Assembly (NCBI GenBank): GCA_023445495.1
Contig: JAEXLC010000344.1
Location: 1 to 50,988 of the forward strand
Source: Pseudomonadota bacterium
Lineage (GTDB): Bacteria; Pseudomonadota; Alphaproteobacteria; Sphingomonadales; Sphingomonadaceae
Length of the DNA: 50,988 nucleotides
Reading direction: 5' to 3'
Shown here: positions 35,401 to 42,816 of the stretch, piece by piece
Position numbering within the stretch: position 1 is the first letter of the stretch
Layout: each line of letters starts with the position of its first letter
Made by a program: the position numbers and the translations under genes
The notes under the pieces: model-generated
What the model was told of the DNA's origin: nothing
Seen by the model: only the letters and a program-made list of their open reading frames with translations
Databases searched by the model: none

Positions 35401-35520
35401 AAGACGCCGCCGGTCATGCCGAACTCGTATGACATCGGCCTGTCGCGCGCGAACACGATCTCGGCCCGGTACGACTCGCTCGGCCGCCAGATCGCCTTCG
35501 GCACGACGATCAACTTCTAA
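32491..35520 (+). CDS. TonB-dependent outer-membrane receptor
   Basis: A 1009-residue outer-membrane transporter. The Sec signal MKKLNALLLSSTCFAVLLAA runs to about residue 25. A TonB-box-like stretch, GAIVVTGSRI, is followed by the plug (to about 165: LILVDGKRLGTMNGLD, VDVLTGGASAVYGSDAVAGV) and the barrel, ending in Phe (FGTTINF). No signalling extension is present. GGGGGATG precedes the ATG. Next to glycosylasparaginase and the glycosidases it is the likely importer of N-glycans, glycopeptides or Asn-linked sugars. A clean terminator follows. Confidence 0.95.
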   Translation: MKKLNALLLSSTCFAVLLAAPAMAQDAQQDTSAASTADTQDSGAIVVTGSRITRPNAAAASPITSVTSEAIRAQAAVNIEEVLNRIPSVAPDSQQNYQDSDGRQRIKLRNLGFERTLILVDGKRLGTMNGLDANMIPTALVSRVDVLTGGASAVYGSDAVAGVVNFILDNNFEGIQANANYNFYAHDNKPGLVSQIAKNYGFAQPAQGLSADGGRVDLSLTAGKKFFDDRMHVSAYVDYRKANLVPYSARETSGCQLVEGTKDGPLSCSISSYTGYGYVSPQSGPNAGNAYLNNPNGSRTFVPYSSALAANPYDGYSFQRKNERWNAGGFASFKISDAAEVYANAMWFRDKSANVYPARVYSSTAYSDGPYQVRCNNPYMSAAQATAICGAAAGTSTFVPIELRYRMTSVPDLEDRYTNEGLRVTGGVRGAFAKGWSYDIGGVYARNQMDTSWAGPLYARVNNALNVVNNNGTISCVNDVANGCVPFDPFSANSATNNTALYNYLIAGTYGTSTTTNTLYNGIATIQGDLGTYGIKSPWADEGVAIAFGAEYREDQLKSHADAIWRESVSDDADRYLAQHVWEGNVELQVPLAQHKAFADLLQVNGAYRLSKYSSNPDTFSTWKAEAIWAPVEDITFRASINRAQRAPTVVESFQGSNTSYGRITTAYNDICAPTVVSTSIDPVTGRPVNVYGAPVASREACRATGLADNLYGSATLLCPTDVGCTYRAGGFTVDPETAYTKTFGVVLKPRFLPGLVVSADRFLIDLNQSIGYNDYSYFSQGCVQTADPFFCSMFVRNANGTLSSNPTSNPTTGFIRQGTTNYYKSKSHGWDFQGQYALPLGASVGRLDFDFAGTLTTLAGAQDASFLAERNCVGYYGGAGCGQFIAKWTHNLRGTYTTPDQFFSMSLNWRHLGPLTRTSNSGETSLGADASTVRKTFYRIDAYDYFDLALNFRIQKSFSFRIAANNILDKTPPVMPNSYDIGLSRANTISARYDSLGRQIAFGTTINF

Positions 35521-35543
35521 CGTAGCGCTTCGCTAAAACTCAG

Positions 35544-35574
35544 GGCCCGCCTTCTCCGGAAGGCGGGCCTTTTT
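35544..35574 (+). terminator. Rho-independent terminator after the TonB receptor
   Basis: An 11-bp perfect stem (GGCCCGCCTTC, loop TCCG, GAAGGCGGGCC) is followed by five T's. It begins 24 bases after the receptor stop and closes the glycan locus. Confidence 0.95.
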
Positions 35575-35750
35575 ATTTGCCCGCAGCGCGCCCCAAAAAA
35601 TTTGTCCGGATATCGCCGGTCCTCCGTCTCTCCTTCGAGGGCCGATGGGCGCTCGACAGGAGGAAAGGTCCCTGCCCGAGATCGGGCGAAATGCACCCCG
35701 GCCAAACAGGCCAAAGAATAATATCGTCACCTAGAATTCAACCTTAGCAT

Positions 35751-35842
35751 TGAAACATTAGTTTCACAGTATCGCGCGAATTAAATAATGCGCGATTCGT
35801 TATAAATACAAAATATTATACTTCGTAGTTTCGATTACGAAG
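35751..35842. promoter_or_regulatory. Three successive dyads upstream of the NLP gene
   Basis: TGAAAC-N4-GTTTCA (35751-35766), ATCGCGC-N12-GCGCGAT (35771-35796) and CTTCGTA-N8-TACGAAG (35821-35842) are all perfect. They lie in the A/T-rich part of the 370-base gap between the receptor and the NLP gene. Apart from these and the receptor terminator, I see no gene in 35521-35890. Multiple operators for the NLP gene are the simplest reading. Confidence 0.5.
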
Positions 35843-35890
35843 GCGACTTGGCGCAACTTCACTCCATATTTTCTTGCATTGGGAGATTGT

Positions 35891-36733
35891 ATGAAGAGCC
35901 AATTCAGAACACTGGCCGTTGCCGCCTTCGGCACGCTCACGGCCCTGCTGCCCCAGGCCGCGCAGGCCCAGGGCTGGCCCGCACCGGTGGCACCGCTGCC
36001 CGAACTGGCGACCGCGCTCGACAAGCGCTTCCAGCCGGCGATCGATTTCGACACCGACGTCTGCTTCAACGTGCCGGCGGTCAATTCGTCGGGCGCGATC
36101 AGCGCCGGCGCTTCGACCTATGCCACGCTGCCCCCGGCTTCGTGCCGCCAGGCCAGCTACCGCACGACGAGCAACGTCTATGTCCGCGCGCGCTGCAACA
36201 ACGGCTATTGCGCCCGCATCTACAGCTATTTCTGGCAGTCGGACTTCTCGCACGCCTATGACTGGGAATCGGTGATCGTGTGGACCACCGACCAGGGCAC
36301 CAACAGCACCGTGGTCGGCGTGACCCGCGGCAACCATGGCGGCTGGGAAACCCGCGCCACCAGCGGCGGCCAGCTGCGCTTCCAGAGCGATTCGACGGGC
36401 CAGCACGTGAAGATGGTCTATCACTACGAGACCTGGGGCTTCTCGCACCTGTGGCGCTTCTCGAAGACCGACAATGGCGACGAGCCGCCCGAGAACGGCA
36501 CCGGCCAGTGGCTGGTCCAGCCGCTGGTGAGCTGGAACGGCTATCCCTCGGCCAGCGTCCGCAACGCCATCTCGAACTACAACTTCGGCAGCGGCAATTT
36601 CGACCTGAAGGACTCGCGCTTCTCGAGCGTCCTCGCCGCGACGGTGAATTCGAGCATCACGCCGGGCTTCGATCCGAACACCGATTCGGGCACGAACTCG
36701 CCGGGCTGCCCGACCGGTTCGACCCTCTGCTGA
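35891..36733 (+). CDS. Secreted NPP1/NLP-type (necrosis-inducing-like) protein
   Basis: A 280-residue protein with a Sec signal (MKSQFRTLAVAAFGTLTALL and on to AQAQG). FQPAIDFDTDVCFNVPAV, TSNVYVRARCN and then SHAYDWESVIVW line up with the NLP family, whose hallmark is GHRHDWE. Here Gly, Arg and the second His are replaced (SHAYDWE) while the first His, Asp and Glu, likely metal ligands, are kept. Six cysteines suggest disulfides. Known NLPs bind plant sphingolipids and lyse dicot cells; activity of this variant is uncertain. GGGAGA precedes the ATG. The start at 35891 begins the signal peptide. Confidence 0.82.
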   Translation: MKSQFRTLAVAAFGTLTALLPQAAQAQGWPAPVAPLPELATALDKRFQPAIDFDTDVCFNVPAVNSSGAISAGASTYATLPPASCRQASYRTTSNVYVRARCNNGYCARIYSYFWQSDFSHAYDWESVIVWTTDQGTNSTVVGVTRGNHGGWETRATSGGQLRFQSDSTGQHVKMVYHYETWGFSHLWRFSKTDNGDEPPENGTGQWLVQPLVSWNGYPSASVRNAISNYNFGSGNFDLKDSRFSSVLAATVNSSITPGFDPNTDSGTNSPGCPTGSTLC

Positions 36734-36786
36734 TCCTGCGCCGCCCCGTGCCACCGGCATGGGGCGGACTTTCCGGCGAGATACAA

Positions 36787-37257
36787 ATGGCTTCGAAATA
36801 TCTGCTGCTCGGTGGTGCCGCACTGATCGCCGCGATTGCCGGCTTCTGGTCGATGCGGCCCGGCACCGACGACAATGCAGCCCCCGCGCCCGGTGCCGTG
36901 GTCATCACCACGCCCACGCCGGCACGGGCGAGAGCGCCCTCTCCCGCACCTGCCTCGCTGACGAACCTGCCGACCGCCCCGGACAAGGTGATCGCGCATG
37001 TCCGCCAGGCCTATCCGCTGCTCGAGAAGGTCGATTTCTCGTGTGACACCAGGGGCTGCGCCGTCACCGCGACGATCCCGCCGCCCACGGGCGAGGAATT
37101 CCTCAAGACGCGGCAGGAGATGCTGCTGGGTGGTCTGGCGCGGCTGGTCGAGGCGGATGGCTATCGCATGCCCGGCCCGGTCCAGATGGACGAGATCGAG
37201 AGCAACCTGTTCCATATCCGCGCGGACGTGGTGCCCGCCCGGCCGCCGGCTTCCTAG
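36787..37257 (+). CDS. Membrane-anchored protein of unknown function
   Basis: A 156-residue protein with one N-terminal hydrophobic anchor (ASKYLLLGGAALIAAIAGFW), a Pro/Ala-rich linker to about residue 60, and a small domain of about 90 residues. That domain holds two nearby cysteines (VDFSCDTRGCAVTATIPP). The 53-base gap from the NLP stop and lack of a terminator suggest co-transcription with it. I do not recognise the family. Confidence 0.7.
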   Translation: MASKYLLLGGAALIAAIAGFWSMRPGTDDNAAPAPGAVVITTPTPARARAPSPAPASLTNLPTAPDKVIAHVRQAYPLLEKVDFSCDTRGCAVTATIPPPTGEEFLKTRQEMLLGGLARLVEADGYRMPGPVQMDEIESNLFHIRADVVPARPPAS

Positions 37258-37266
37258 CGCGCCAGG

Positions 37267-37294
37267 ACGGACGCCCCGCGAGCGAGGCGTCCGT
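37267..37294 (+). terminator. Hairpin after the anchored protein gene
   Basis: ACGGACGCC and GGCGTCCGT form a 9-bp stem with a 10-base loop, starting ten bases after the stop. There is no T-run. The rest of 37295-37467 shows no convincing gene. Confidence 0.5.
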
Positions 37295-37467
37295 CAGGCA
37301 CCGGGTTGGGCGTCGATCCGCACCGGCACAGGGATGTATGCCGTCCCAACTGTCGGGTTCAGGTCAGAACGGCACGCACGGGCTGTGGCCGGATGCGCGG
37401 GCCCGGGCGAGCCGGGTGCGACGGAGGCGGAGGATCGGGCGACGAAGCCGGTTCGTCGCGCCGAGGA

Positions 37468-37701
37468 TTATTTCTTGCCGCCGCGCCAGTAGAGCAGGCC
37501 CGCGACGATCGCGGCCGAGCCGATGCCGATCGCGGCGCCCATGCCGATCTGCTTGGCGTCGGGCTTCCAGCGCTTCCTGGCGTCGGCAAGGTCCTTCACC
37601 GCCTGAAGCGCCTCGCTGCCCTCGTCATGATGATCGTGCGGCGCTTCCTCGATCGGATAGGGCGGCTTTGCTTCCTGCGGCTTGGGCGGGGTCTTAGTCA
37701 T
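37468..37701 (-). CDS. Small single-span membrane protein
   Basis: A 77-residue protein. Its N-terminal half is charged and proline-rich (PPKPQEAKPPYPIEEAPHDH), and one C-terminal membrane segment (IGMGAAIGIGSAAIVAGLLY) ends in WRGGKK. GGGAAGATC precedes the ATG. It is divergent from the aminotransferase gene, with 84 bases between. Function unknown. Confidence 0.75.
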   Translation of the reverse strand: MTKTPPKPQEAKPPYPIEEAPHDHHDEGSEALQAVKDLADARKRWKPDAKQIGMGAAIGIGSAAIVAGLLYWRGGKK

Positions 37702-37785
37702 GATCTTCCCTTATTGGCGCTAGGCTGAACGCGAGGCTAATGCGGCGGTTGCACCCAAAGATGCAAGCGGCCACAAGCTCGGGCC

Positions 37786-38940
37786 ATGAACCCGCTCTAC
37801 GCCCAGCTCGGCACCACCATCTTCGAAGCCATGTCCGCCCGCGCGCGCGAGACCGGGGCGATCAACCTCGGCCAGGGCTTTGCCGACGGGCGCGGGCCGG
37901 AAGCGGTACTCGAAGCCGCCGCCAGGGCGGTGATCGAGAAATCGAACCAGTACCCGCCGATGATCGGCCTGCCCGAGCTGCGCGGCGCGATCGCCGACCA
38001 TTATGCCCGCCACCAGGGGCTCAACCTGGCGGCGGAGGAAGTGGTGGTCACCTCGGGCGCGACCGAGGCGCTGGCCGCGGCGATCTTCGCCTGCGTCTCG
38101 CCCGGCGACGAAGTGATCTGCTTCCAGCCGCTCTACGATGCCTATGTCCCGCTGATCCGCCAGGCCGGCGGCGTGCCGAAGTTCGTGCGGCTGAGCCCGC
38201 CCGAATGGAAGATCGACAAGGCCGCGCTCGAAGCCGCGGTGTCGAGCAGGACGCGCGTGCTGATCCTCAACAACCCGCTCAACCCGGCTGCTACGATGTG
38301 CGGCGCGGACGAGCTGGCGATGCTGGCGGACTTCTGTGTCGCCCATGACCAGATCGCGATCTGCGACGAGGTCTGGGAGCATGTGACCTTCGACGGTGCG
38401 CGCCACCTTCCCCTGATCGGCTTTCCCGGCATGCGCGAGCGCACAGTGAAGATCGGCTCGGCCGGCAAGATCTTCGCGCTGACCGGCTTCAAGGTCGGCT
38501 GGATGTGCGCCGCCCCGGCGATCGCGCGGGTGCTGTCCAAGGCGCACCAGTTCCTCACCTTCACCACCCCGCCCAACCTGCAATGGGCCGTCGCCGAAGG
38601 CCTCGCCACCCAGGATGGCTGGGTGCAGGAGGCACGCCACCGCTTCCAGGCCGGGCGCGACCGGCTGCGCGCCGGGCTGGAAGGCGCAGGCTTCGCCGTA
38701 TTGCCGAGCGCGGCGACCTATTTCCTGTCGGTCGACCTCACCGCCTCGGGCATCGCGCTCGACGATGTCAGCTTCGCCAACAAGCTGATCGACGAGGCGG
38801 GCGTCGCCTCGATCCCGGTGTCGGCCTTTTATGCCGAGGATGCCGTCACCAACGTGCTGCGCTTCTGCTTCGTCAAGGAAGACGCGACGCTCGACGCGGC
38901 CATCGCCCGCATCGCCGAGGCACGCGACCGGCTGGCCTGA
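37786..38940 (+). CDS. PLP-dependent aminotransferase, class I/II (methionine/kynurenine aminotransferase type)
   Basis: A 384-residue fold-type I aminotransferase. INLGQGFADG, SGATEALAAAIF, NNPLNPAATM, CDEVWEHV and the PLP lysine in GSAGKIFALTGFKVGWM match the YbdL/kynurenine aminotransferase group, which accepts methionine and glutamine-type keto acids. The mtn genes lie just beyond on the other strand. It may therefore serve as the final transaminase of methionine salvage (2-keto-4-methylthiobutyrate to methionine), by inference from context. Confidence 0.85.
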   Translation: MNPLYAQLGTTIFEAMSARARETGAINLGQGFADGRGPEAVLEAAARAVIEKSNQYPPMIGLPELRGAIADHYARHQGLNLAAEEVVVTSGATEALAAAIFACVSPGDEVICFQPLYDAYVPLIRQAGGVPKFVRLSPPEWKIDKAALEAAVSSRTRVLILNNPLNPAATMCGADELAMLADFCVAHDQIAICDEVWEHVTFDGARHLPLIGFPGMRERTVKIGSAGKIFALTGFKVGWMCAAPAIARVLSKAHQFLTFTTPPNLQWAVAEGLATQDGWVQEARHRFQAGRDRLRAGLEGAGFAVLPSAATYFLSVDLTASGIALDDVSFANKLIDEAGVASIPVSAFYAEDAVTNVLRFCFVKEDATLDAAIARIAEARDRLA

Positions 38941-39052
38941 CGACTCGGCACGCCCTCGCTTCATCGGCGGAAGGGCCCGCTTCACCGTGACGCGCGCAAC
39001 TCGCCGCGTTTCCGGCACGTTCGCCGGGCCGCGGGACAAGTGGAGTTGTATC

Positions 39053-39760
39053 ATGCGTAACATGAAGTTCCTGATGCGCGGCGCTGCGGTTGCCGCGATC
39101 CTGATCGCGACGCCGTCGCTGGCCCAGAGCCGGATCGACCGCGCGCGCACCGCCATTGCGGAAGCCACCGCCAAGGTGGAAGCCGCCCAGACTGCCGGCG
39201 CCGACAAGTACGCGCCGGATGCCTATGCGCGCGCCGAGGAATCGCTGCGGGTCGCCAAGGACCAGATGGCACGCGACCACCGCGATTCGACGATCAACGA
39301 AGCGCGCCGCGCCTCGGGCCTGGCCGATGCGGCGCTCGCGGAGTCCGAGCGCAACAAGGGCGCGCAGATCGCCGCCGAGCAGGATGCGCGCCGGGATGCC
39401 CAGGCAGCTGCCGCCAATGCCTCGGCCGATGCCGCGGCGGAAGCCAGCCAGCGCGCTGCCGCGCAGGATGCCGCACTGACCGCGCAGAGTGACGCAGCTG
39501 CAGCGAATGCGCGCGCCGAGGCGGCAGCGGTCGCCGCCCAGTCGGCAGCGGCGGATGCAGCGGCGGCGCGGGCTGCAACGGCCCAGCCGGTCGCCACCAC
39601 GATCGAGACCACGACCACTCAGCCGGCGCGCACCTATTCGTCGTCGCGCACGACGACGCGCAAGGTCGTGAAGAAGCCGGTTCGCAAGACGACCACGACG
39701 GTTACCCGTCCGGCGGCCTCGACCACCACGACGACGACGGTGAAGACCGAGCCGCGCTAA
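39053..39760 (+). CDS. Ala-rich coiled-coil envelope protein (DUF4398-like) with a cationic Thr-rich tail
   Basis: A 235-residue exported protein with signal MRNMKFLMRGAAVAAILIAT. The first third (DRARTAIAEATAKVEAAQ, DAYARAEESLRVAKDQMARD) resembles DUF4398-type envelope proteins. The middle is a long Ala-rich helix. The tail from about 185 is Thr-, Lys- and Arg-rich (TTTRKVVKKPVRKTTTTVTR). GGAG lies nine bases before ATG 39053. A structural or peptidoglycan-associated role is plausible but unproven. Confidence 0.8.
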   Translation: MRNMKFLMRGAAVAAILIATPSLAQSRIDRARTAIAEATAKVEAAQTAGADKYAPDAYARAEESLRVAKDQMARDHRDSTINEARRASGLADAALAESERNKGAQIAAEQDARRDAQAAAANASADAAAEASQRAAAQDAALTAQSDAAAANARAEAAAVAAQSAAADAAAARAATAQPVATTIETTTTQPARTYSSSRTTTRKVVKKPVRKTTTTVTRPAASTTTTTTVKTEPR

Positions 39761-39791
39761 GCGCGCCCGGCGAAGACCAAGGGGGACAGGG

Positions 39792-40838
39792 TCAGATCCT
39801 GTCCAGCACCCCACGCTCGGTGATGTAACCCGTCACCAGGCGTGCGGGAGTCACATCGAATGCTGGATTGGCGGCGGGGGAATCGGTTACCCGGACAGTG
39901 CCGATTTCCCCGTTTGCCAGCGGCCCGCTCAGCCGGGTCAGCTCCTCGGCGCTGCGTTCCTCGATCGGGATGTCGGCGCCGCTCTCGGTATTCGGGTCGA
40001 AGGTCGTATAGGGCAGCGCGACATAGAAGGGTACGTCGTTGTCGTGCGCCGCGAGCGCCTTCAGATAGGTGCCGATCTTGTTGCAGACGTCGCCGTTGCG
40101 GGTGACCCGGTCGGTGCCGACCACCACCGCGTCCACCTGCCCCTTCATCATCAGCAGCCCGCCGGCATTGTCGGCGATCACCGTGTGCGGCACGCCGTGG
40201 TTGCGCAGCTCGAACGCGGTGAGCAGCGCGCCCTGGTTGCGCGGGCGGGTCTCATCGACCCAGACATGCACCGGGATGCCCGCATCATGCGCGAGATAGA
40301 TCGGCGCGGTGGCGGTGCCGTAATCGACCGTCGCCAGCCAGCCGGCATTGCAATGGGTCAGGATGTTGAGCGGGCGATCGGGGTTCTTCGCATGCAGCTG
40401 CCGGAACAGCTCCAGCCCATGCTCGCCGATCGCGCGGCAGAGCTGCGCATCCTCGTCGCAGATCGCGTCCGCACGCGTGAAAGCTGCCTGTGCACGCTCG
40501 CCCTCGGGCAACCCGGCGACCGCCGCGCGCACCGCATCGAGCGCCCAGCGCAGGTTGATCGCGGTCGGCCGCGTCTCGAACAGCGTGTCATAGGCAGCCG
40601 CGAGGTTCGCGTCGCCCGGATCGACCGCCAGCGCCATCGCATAGCCATAGGCCGCCGTCGCCCCGATCATCGGCGCGCCGCGCGTCCACATCTCGCGGAT
40701 CGCCACCGCGGCGGCGTCGACATCGCGCAGCTCGACCCATTGGATCTCCCAAGGCAGCTTGCGCTGGTCGAGGATCACTGCGCCCTTGCCGTCATCGGTG
40801 CGACGGATCGAGCGGGTCGGACGGCCTTCGAGGATCAT
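39792..40838 (-). CDS. mtnA: Methylthioribose-1-phosphate isomerase
   Basis: A 348-residue enzyme of the eIF2B-like fold that converts methylthioribose-1-phosphate to the ribulose form. The catalytic Cys is in LTHCNAGWLATVDYGTA and the Asp in VVGTDRVTRNGD; TRGAPMIGATAAYG and IPIEER are also typical. ATG 40838 is chosen; the longer reading to 41282 runs antisense-free through mtnC in another frame and is not real. The start overlaps the mtnC stop (ATGA). Confidence 0.95.
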   Translation of the reverse strand: MILEGRPTRSIRRTDDGKGAVILDQRKLPWEIQWVELRDVDAAAVAIREMWTRGAPMIGATAAYGYAMALAVDPGDANLAAAYDTLFETRPTAINLRWALDAVRAAVAGLPEGERAQAAFTRADAICDEDAQLCRAIGEHGLELFRQLHAKNPDRPLNILTHCNAGWLATVDYGTATAPIYLAHDAGIPVHVWVDETRPRNQGALLTAFELRNHGVPHTVIADNAGGLLMMKGQVDAVVVGTDRVTRNGDVCNKIGTYLKALAAHDNDVPFYVALPYTTFDPNTESGADIPIEERSAEELTRLSGPLANGEIGTVRVTDSPAANPAFDVTPARLVTGYITERGVLDRI

Positions 40839-41476
40839 GGGAGCACTTCCGCAAGAGAATGGACATCGGCCGCGCCGCCGGCGCGATCGATCAGCAATGC
40901 CTGGAGCCCCGCTTCGTGCGCGGCATCGACTTCGGCCGCCATGTCCGAGACGAACAGCAGCTCGGACGGCGCCAGGTCGAGCGCATCGACGATCTTCGTA
41001 TAGGAATCGCTGTCGCGCTTCGGCCCGGTGGTGGTGTCGAAATAGCGGCTCAGGAACGGCGTCAGATCGCCGGCGATCGAATGGCCGAAGATCAGCTTCT
41101 GCGCCGCGATCGAGCCCGAGGAATAGATGTTCACCCGCAGCCCCGCCCCGGTCCAGCGGCGCAGCGCCTCGGGCGTATCGGGATAGACATGGCCCTTGAG
41201 CTCGCCATCGGCATAGCCCTGCGCCCAGATCAGCCCCTGCAGCGTCTTGAGCGGCGTTTCCTTGCGATCCTCGTCGATCCACTGGATCAGGGTCGCGACC
41301 GGATCGTCGCCCGGCACCTGCCCCAGGATCGGCGCGGCGACTTCCGGATTGGCTTCAACGAACGCCGCCAGGTGCTTGCGGGCATAGGGAAAAAGCTCGT
41401 CGGCAACAAAGCTGATGCTGCTCGTCGTGCCTTCGATGTCGAGGAGGATGGCTTTGGGGGGATTGTGCTTGGTCAT
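40835..41476 (-). CDS. mtnC: Acireductone synthase (enolase-phosphatase)
   Basis: A 213-residue HAD-family bifunctional enzyme making acireductone from the diketo sugar phosphate in methionine salvage. Motif I is LLDIEGTTSSISFV, motif II YSSGSIAAQKLIFGHS, and the last motif LLFVSDMAAEVDAAHEAG. Length is normal. It precedes mtnA with a 4-base overlap and follows mtnD after a repeat pair. Confidence 0.95.
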   Translation of the reverse strand: MTKHNPPKAILLDIEGTTSSISFVADELFPYARKHLAAFVEANPEVAAPILGQVPGDDPVATLIQWIDEDRKETPLKTLQGLIWAQGYADGELKGHVYPDTPEALRRWTGAGLRVNIYSSGSIAAQKLIFGHSIAGDLTPFLSRYFDTTTGPKRDSDSYTKIVDALDLAPSELLFVSDMAAEVDAAHEAGLQALLIDRAGGAADVHSLAEVLP

Positions 41477-41486
41477 TTCACTACAC

Positions 41487-41570
41487 CGTCACCCCCGCGA
41501 AAGCGGGGGTCCCGCTGCCTATCGACGGTGAGCAAGAAGAAGCGGGATCCCCGCTTTCGCGGGGATGACG
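41487..41570. repeat. Paired inverted repeats between mtnD and mtnC
   Basis: The left element (41487-41515) begins CGTCACCCCCGCGAAAGCGG. The right element (41542-41570) is its near-inverse and ends GCGGGGATGACG. They are 26 bases apart and fill the gap between two genes of one pathway on the same strand. Confidence 0.75.
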
Positions 41571-41582
41571 AACGGAGTGGGT

Positions 41583-42131
41583 TCACGCAGTTACCGGCTC
41601 GTGCCGGGGAAACCGCTCGGCGATCGCGTCGCCGGTGAAATTGGCGATCCAGCCATCCGCATTGGTGAACAGCCGGATCGCGGTGAACCGCGGGCTTGGC
41701 CCCATGTCGAACCAGTGGCGCGTGCCGGCCGGCACCGAGATCAGGTCGCCCTCCTCGCACAGCACTGCGTAGATCTTCTCGCCCTCGCGCAGGGTGAACA
41801 GTCCCTCGCCTTCGACGAAGAAGCGGACCTCGTCCTCCGAATGGCGATGCTCGGAAAGGAACTTGGTACGCAGGTTCGCCTTCTCCGGATGATCGGGCAC
41901 CATGCGGATCACATCGACCGACTGATAGCCATTCTCGGCCTTCAACCGCTCGACCTCGGGCGCGAAGGCCGCGAGCACTTCGTCCTGCCCGGCATCGCTG
42001 GCAAGCGGGCGCGACGGCCATTGCTCGAAGCGCACGCCGATCGGGGCAAGCGCGGCGGCGATGGCGCCGGCGTCGCGCGTATCGGTCAGCGGCGCGCCGC
42101 CGGCCTCGTCGAAGATGCGGAGATGGGTCAT
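41583..42131 (-). CDS. mtnD: Acireductone dioxygenase
   Basis: A 182-residue cupin that oxidises acireductone to 2-keto-4-methylthiobutyrate and formate. Metal ligands are in EHRHSEDEVRFFVEGEG and GTRHWFDMG. ATG 42131 is chosen because it overlaps the mtnB stop as ATGA, and MTHLRIF is the usual N-terminus; the longer form from 42173 is unlikely. Confidence 0.95.
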   Translation of the reverse strand: MTHLRIFDEAGGAPLTDTRDAGAIAAALAPIGVRFEQWPSRPLASDAGQDEVLAAFAPEVERLKAENGYQSVDVIRMVPDHPEKANLRTKFLSEHRHSEDEVRFFVEGEGLFTLREGEKIYAVLCEEGDLISVPAGTRHWFDMGPSPRFTAIRLFTNADGWIANFTGDAIAERFPRHEPVTA

Positions 42132-42745
42132 CGTTTCCATGCCCTTTCGGCCAGTTCGGCGGCGATCAGCCATTCGGTGCCTTCCAGCACGCGCTCGGCT
42201 TCGGCCAGGTCCTTGCCCCAGGCATAGAGCCCGTGGCTGCGGATAAGATAGGCGGGCGCGGCGTTCGGCGCCAGCAAGGCGGGACGGATCGCTTCCTCGA
42301 TCACCGCCATGTCCTGGCTGTTGTCGACGATCGGTAGCCGGATCTCGGCCTCATGCGTGGTGTTGCCCGGGAAGACCTTGAGCATCTCGTGGCCGGCAAA
42401 CACCCATTCGCTGGCATCGGCCGCGGCCCGGCTCATGCCCACGGCCTCGGGCGAATGGCCATGCAGCACGGCGCCGACCTGGGGGAACAGCCGGTAGATC
42501 GACAGATGCAGGTCGGTCTCGGCCGAGGGCTTGCCCGGGGTGAGCGGCGTGCCGTCGAGATCGACGCGCATCACGCCTTCGGGCGTCAGCCGCCCCTTGT
42601 GCCAGCCGGAAACGGTGACCGCGATGCTGCCATCGTCGAGCCGCACCGAGTAATTGCCGGCCGTGGCAGGCGCCCAGCCACGCGCGTCGAGCCGGCGGCC
42701 GACCTCGACCAGGCCTTGCGCCGCGTCTTCAAAGGACATCGTCAT
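42128..42745 (-). CDS. mtnB: Methylthioribulose-1-phosphate dehydratase
   Basis: A class II aldolase-type enzyme of 205 residues. Zn-site histidines are in VLHGHSPEAVG and RSHGLYAWG; PATAGNYSVRLDDG and FPGNTTHEAEIRLPI are typical. First gene of the minus-strand run mtnB-mtnD-mtnC-mtnA. Starts at 42745 and 42739 are both possible and neither has a strong Shine-Dalgarno. The kinase or phosphorylase that feeds the pathway is not in the window. Confidence 0.93.
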   Translation of the reverse strand: MTMSFEDAAQGLVEVGRRLDARGWAPATAGNYSVRLDDGSIAVTVSGWHKGRLTPEGVMRVDLDGTPLTPGKPSAETDLHLSIYRLFPQVGAVLHGHSPEAVGMSRAAADASEWVFAGHEMLKVFPGNTTHEAEIRLPIVDNSQDMAVIEEAIRPALLAPNAAPAYLIRSHGLYAWGKDLAEAERVLEGTEWLIAAELAERAWKR

Positions 42746-42816
42746 GGAATCGCGCTTAGCCGATCCATATGACAGGTGGGCAACAGATTTATTCGCGGTG
42801 CCCTGGCCTCCCACTT

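Noticed and set aside
35517..35730. Two small minus-strand open frames after the TonB receptor
   Set aside because: They overlap the receptor terminator, have atypical composition and no ribosome-binding site.
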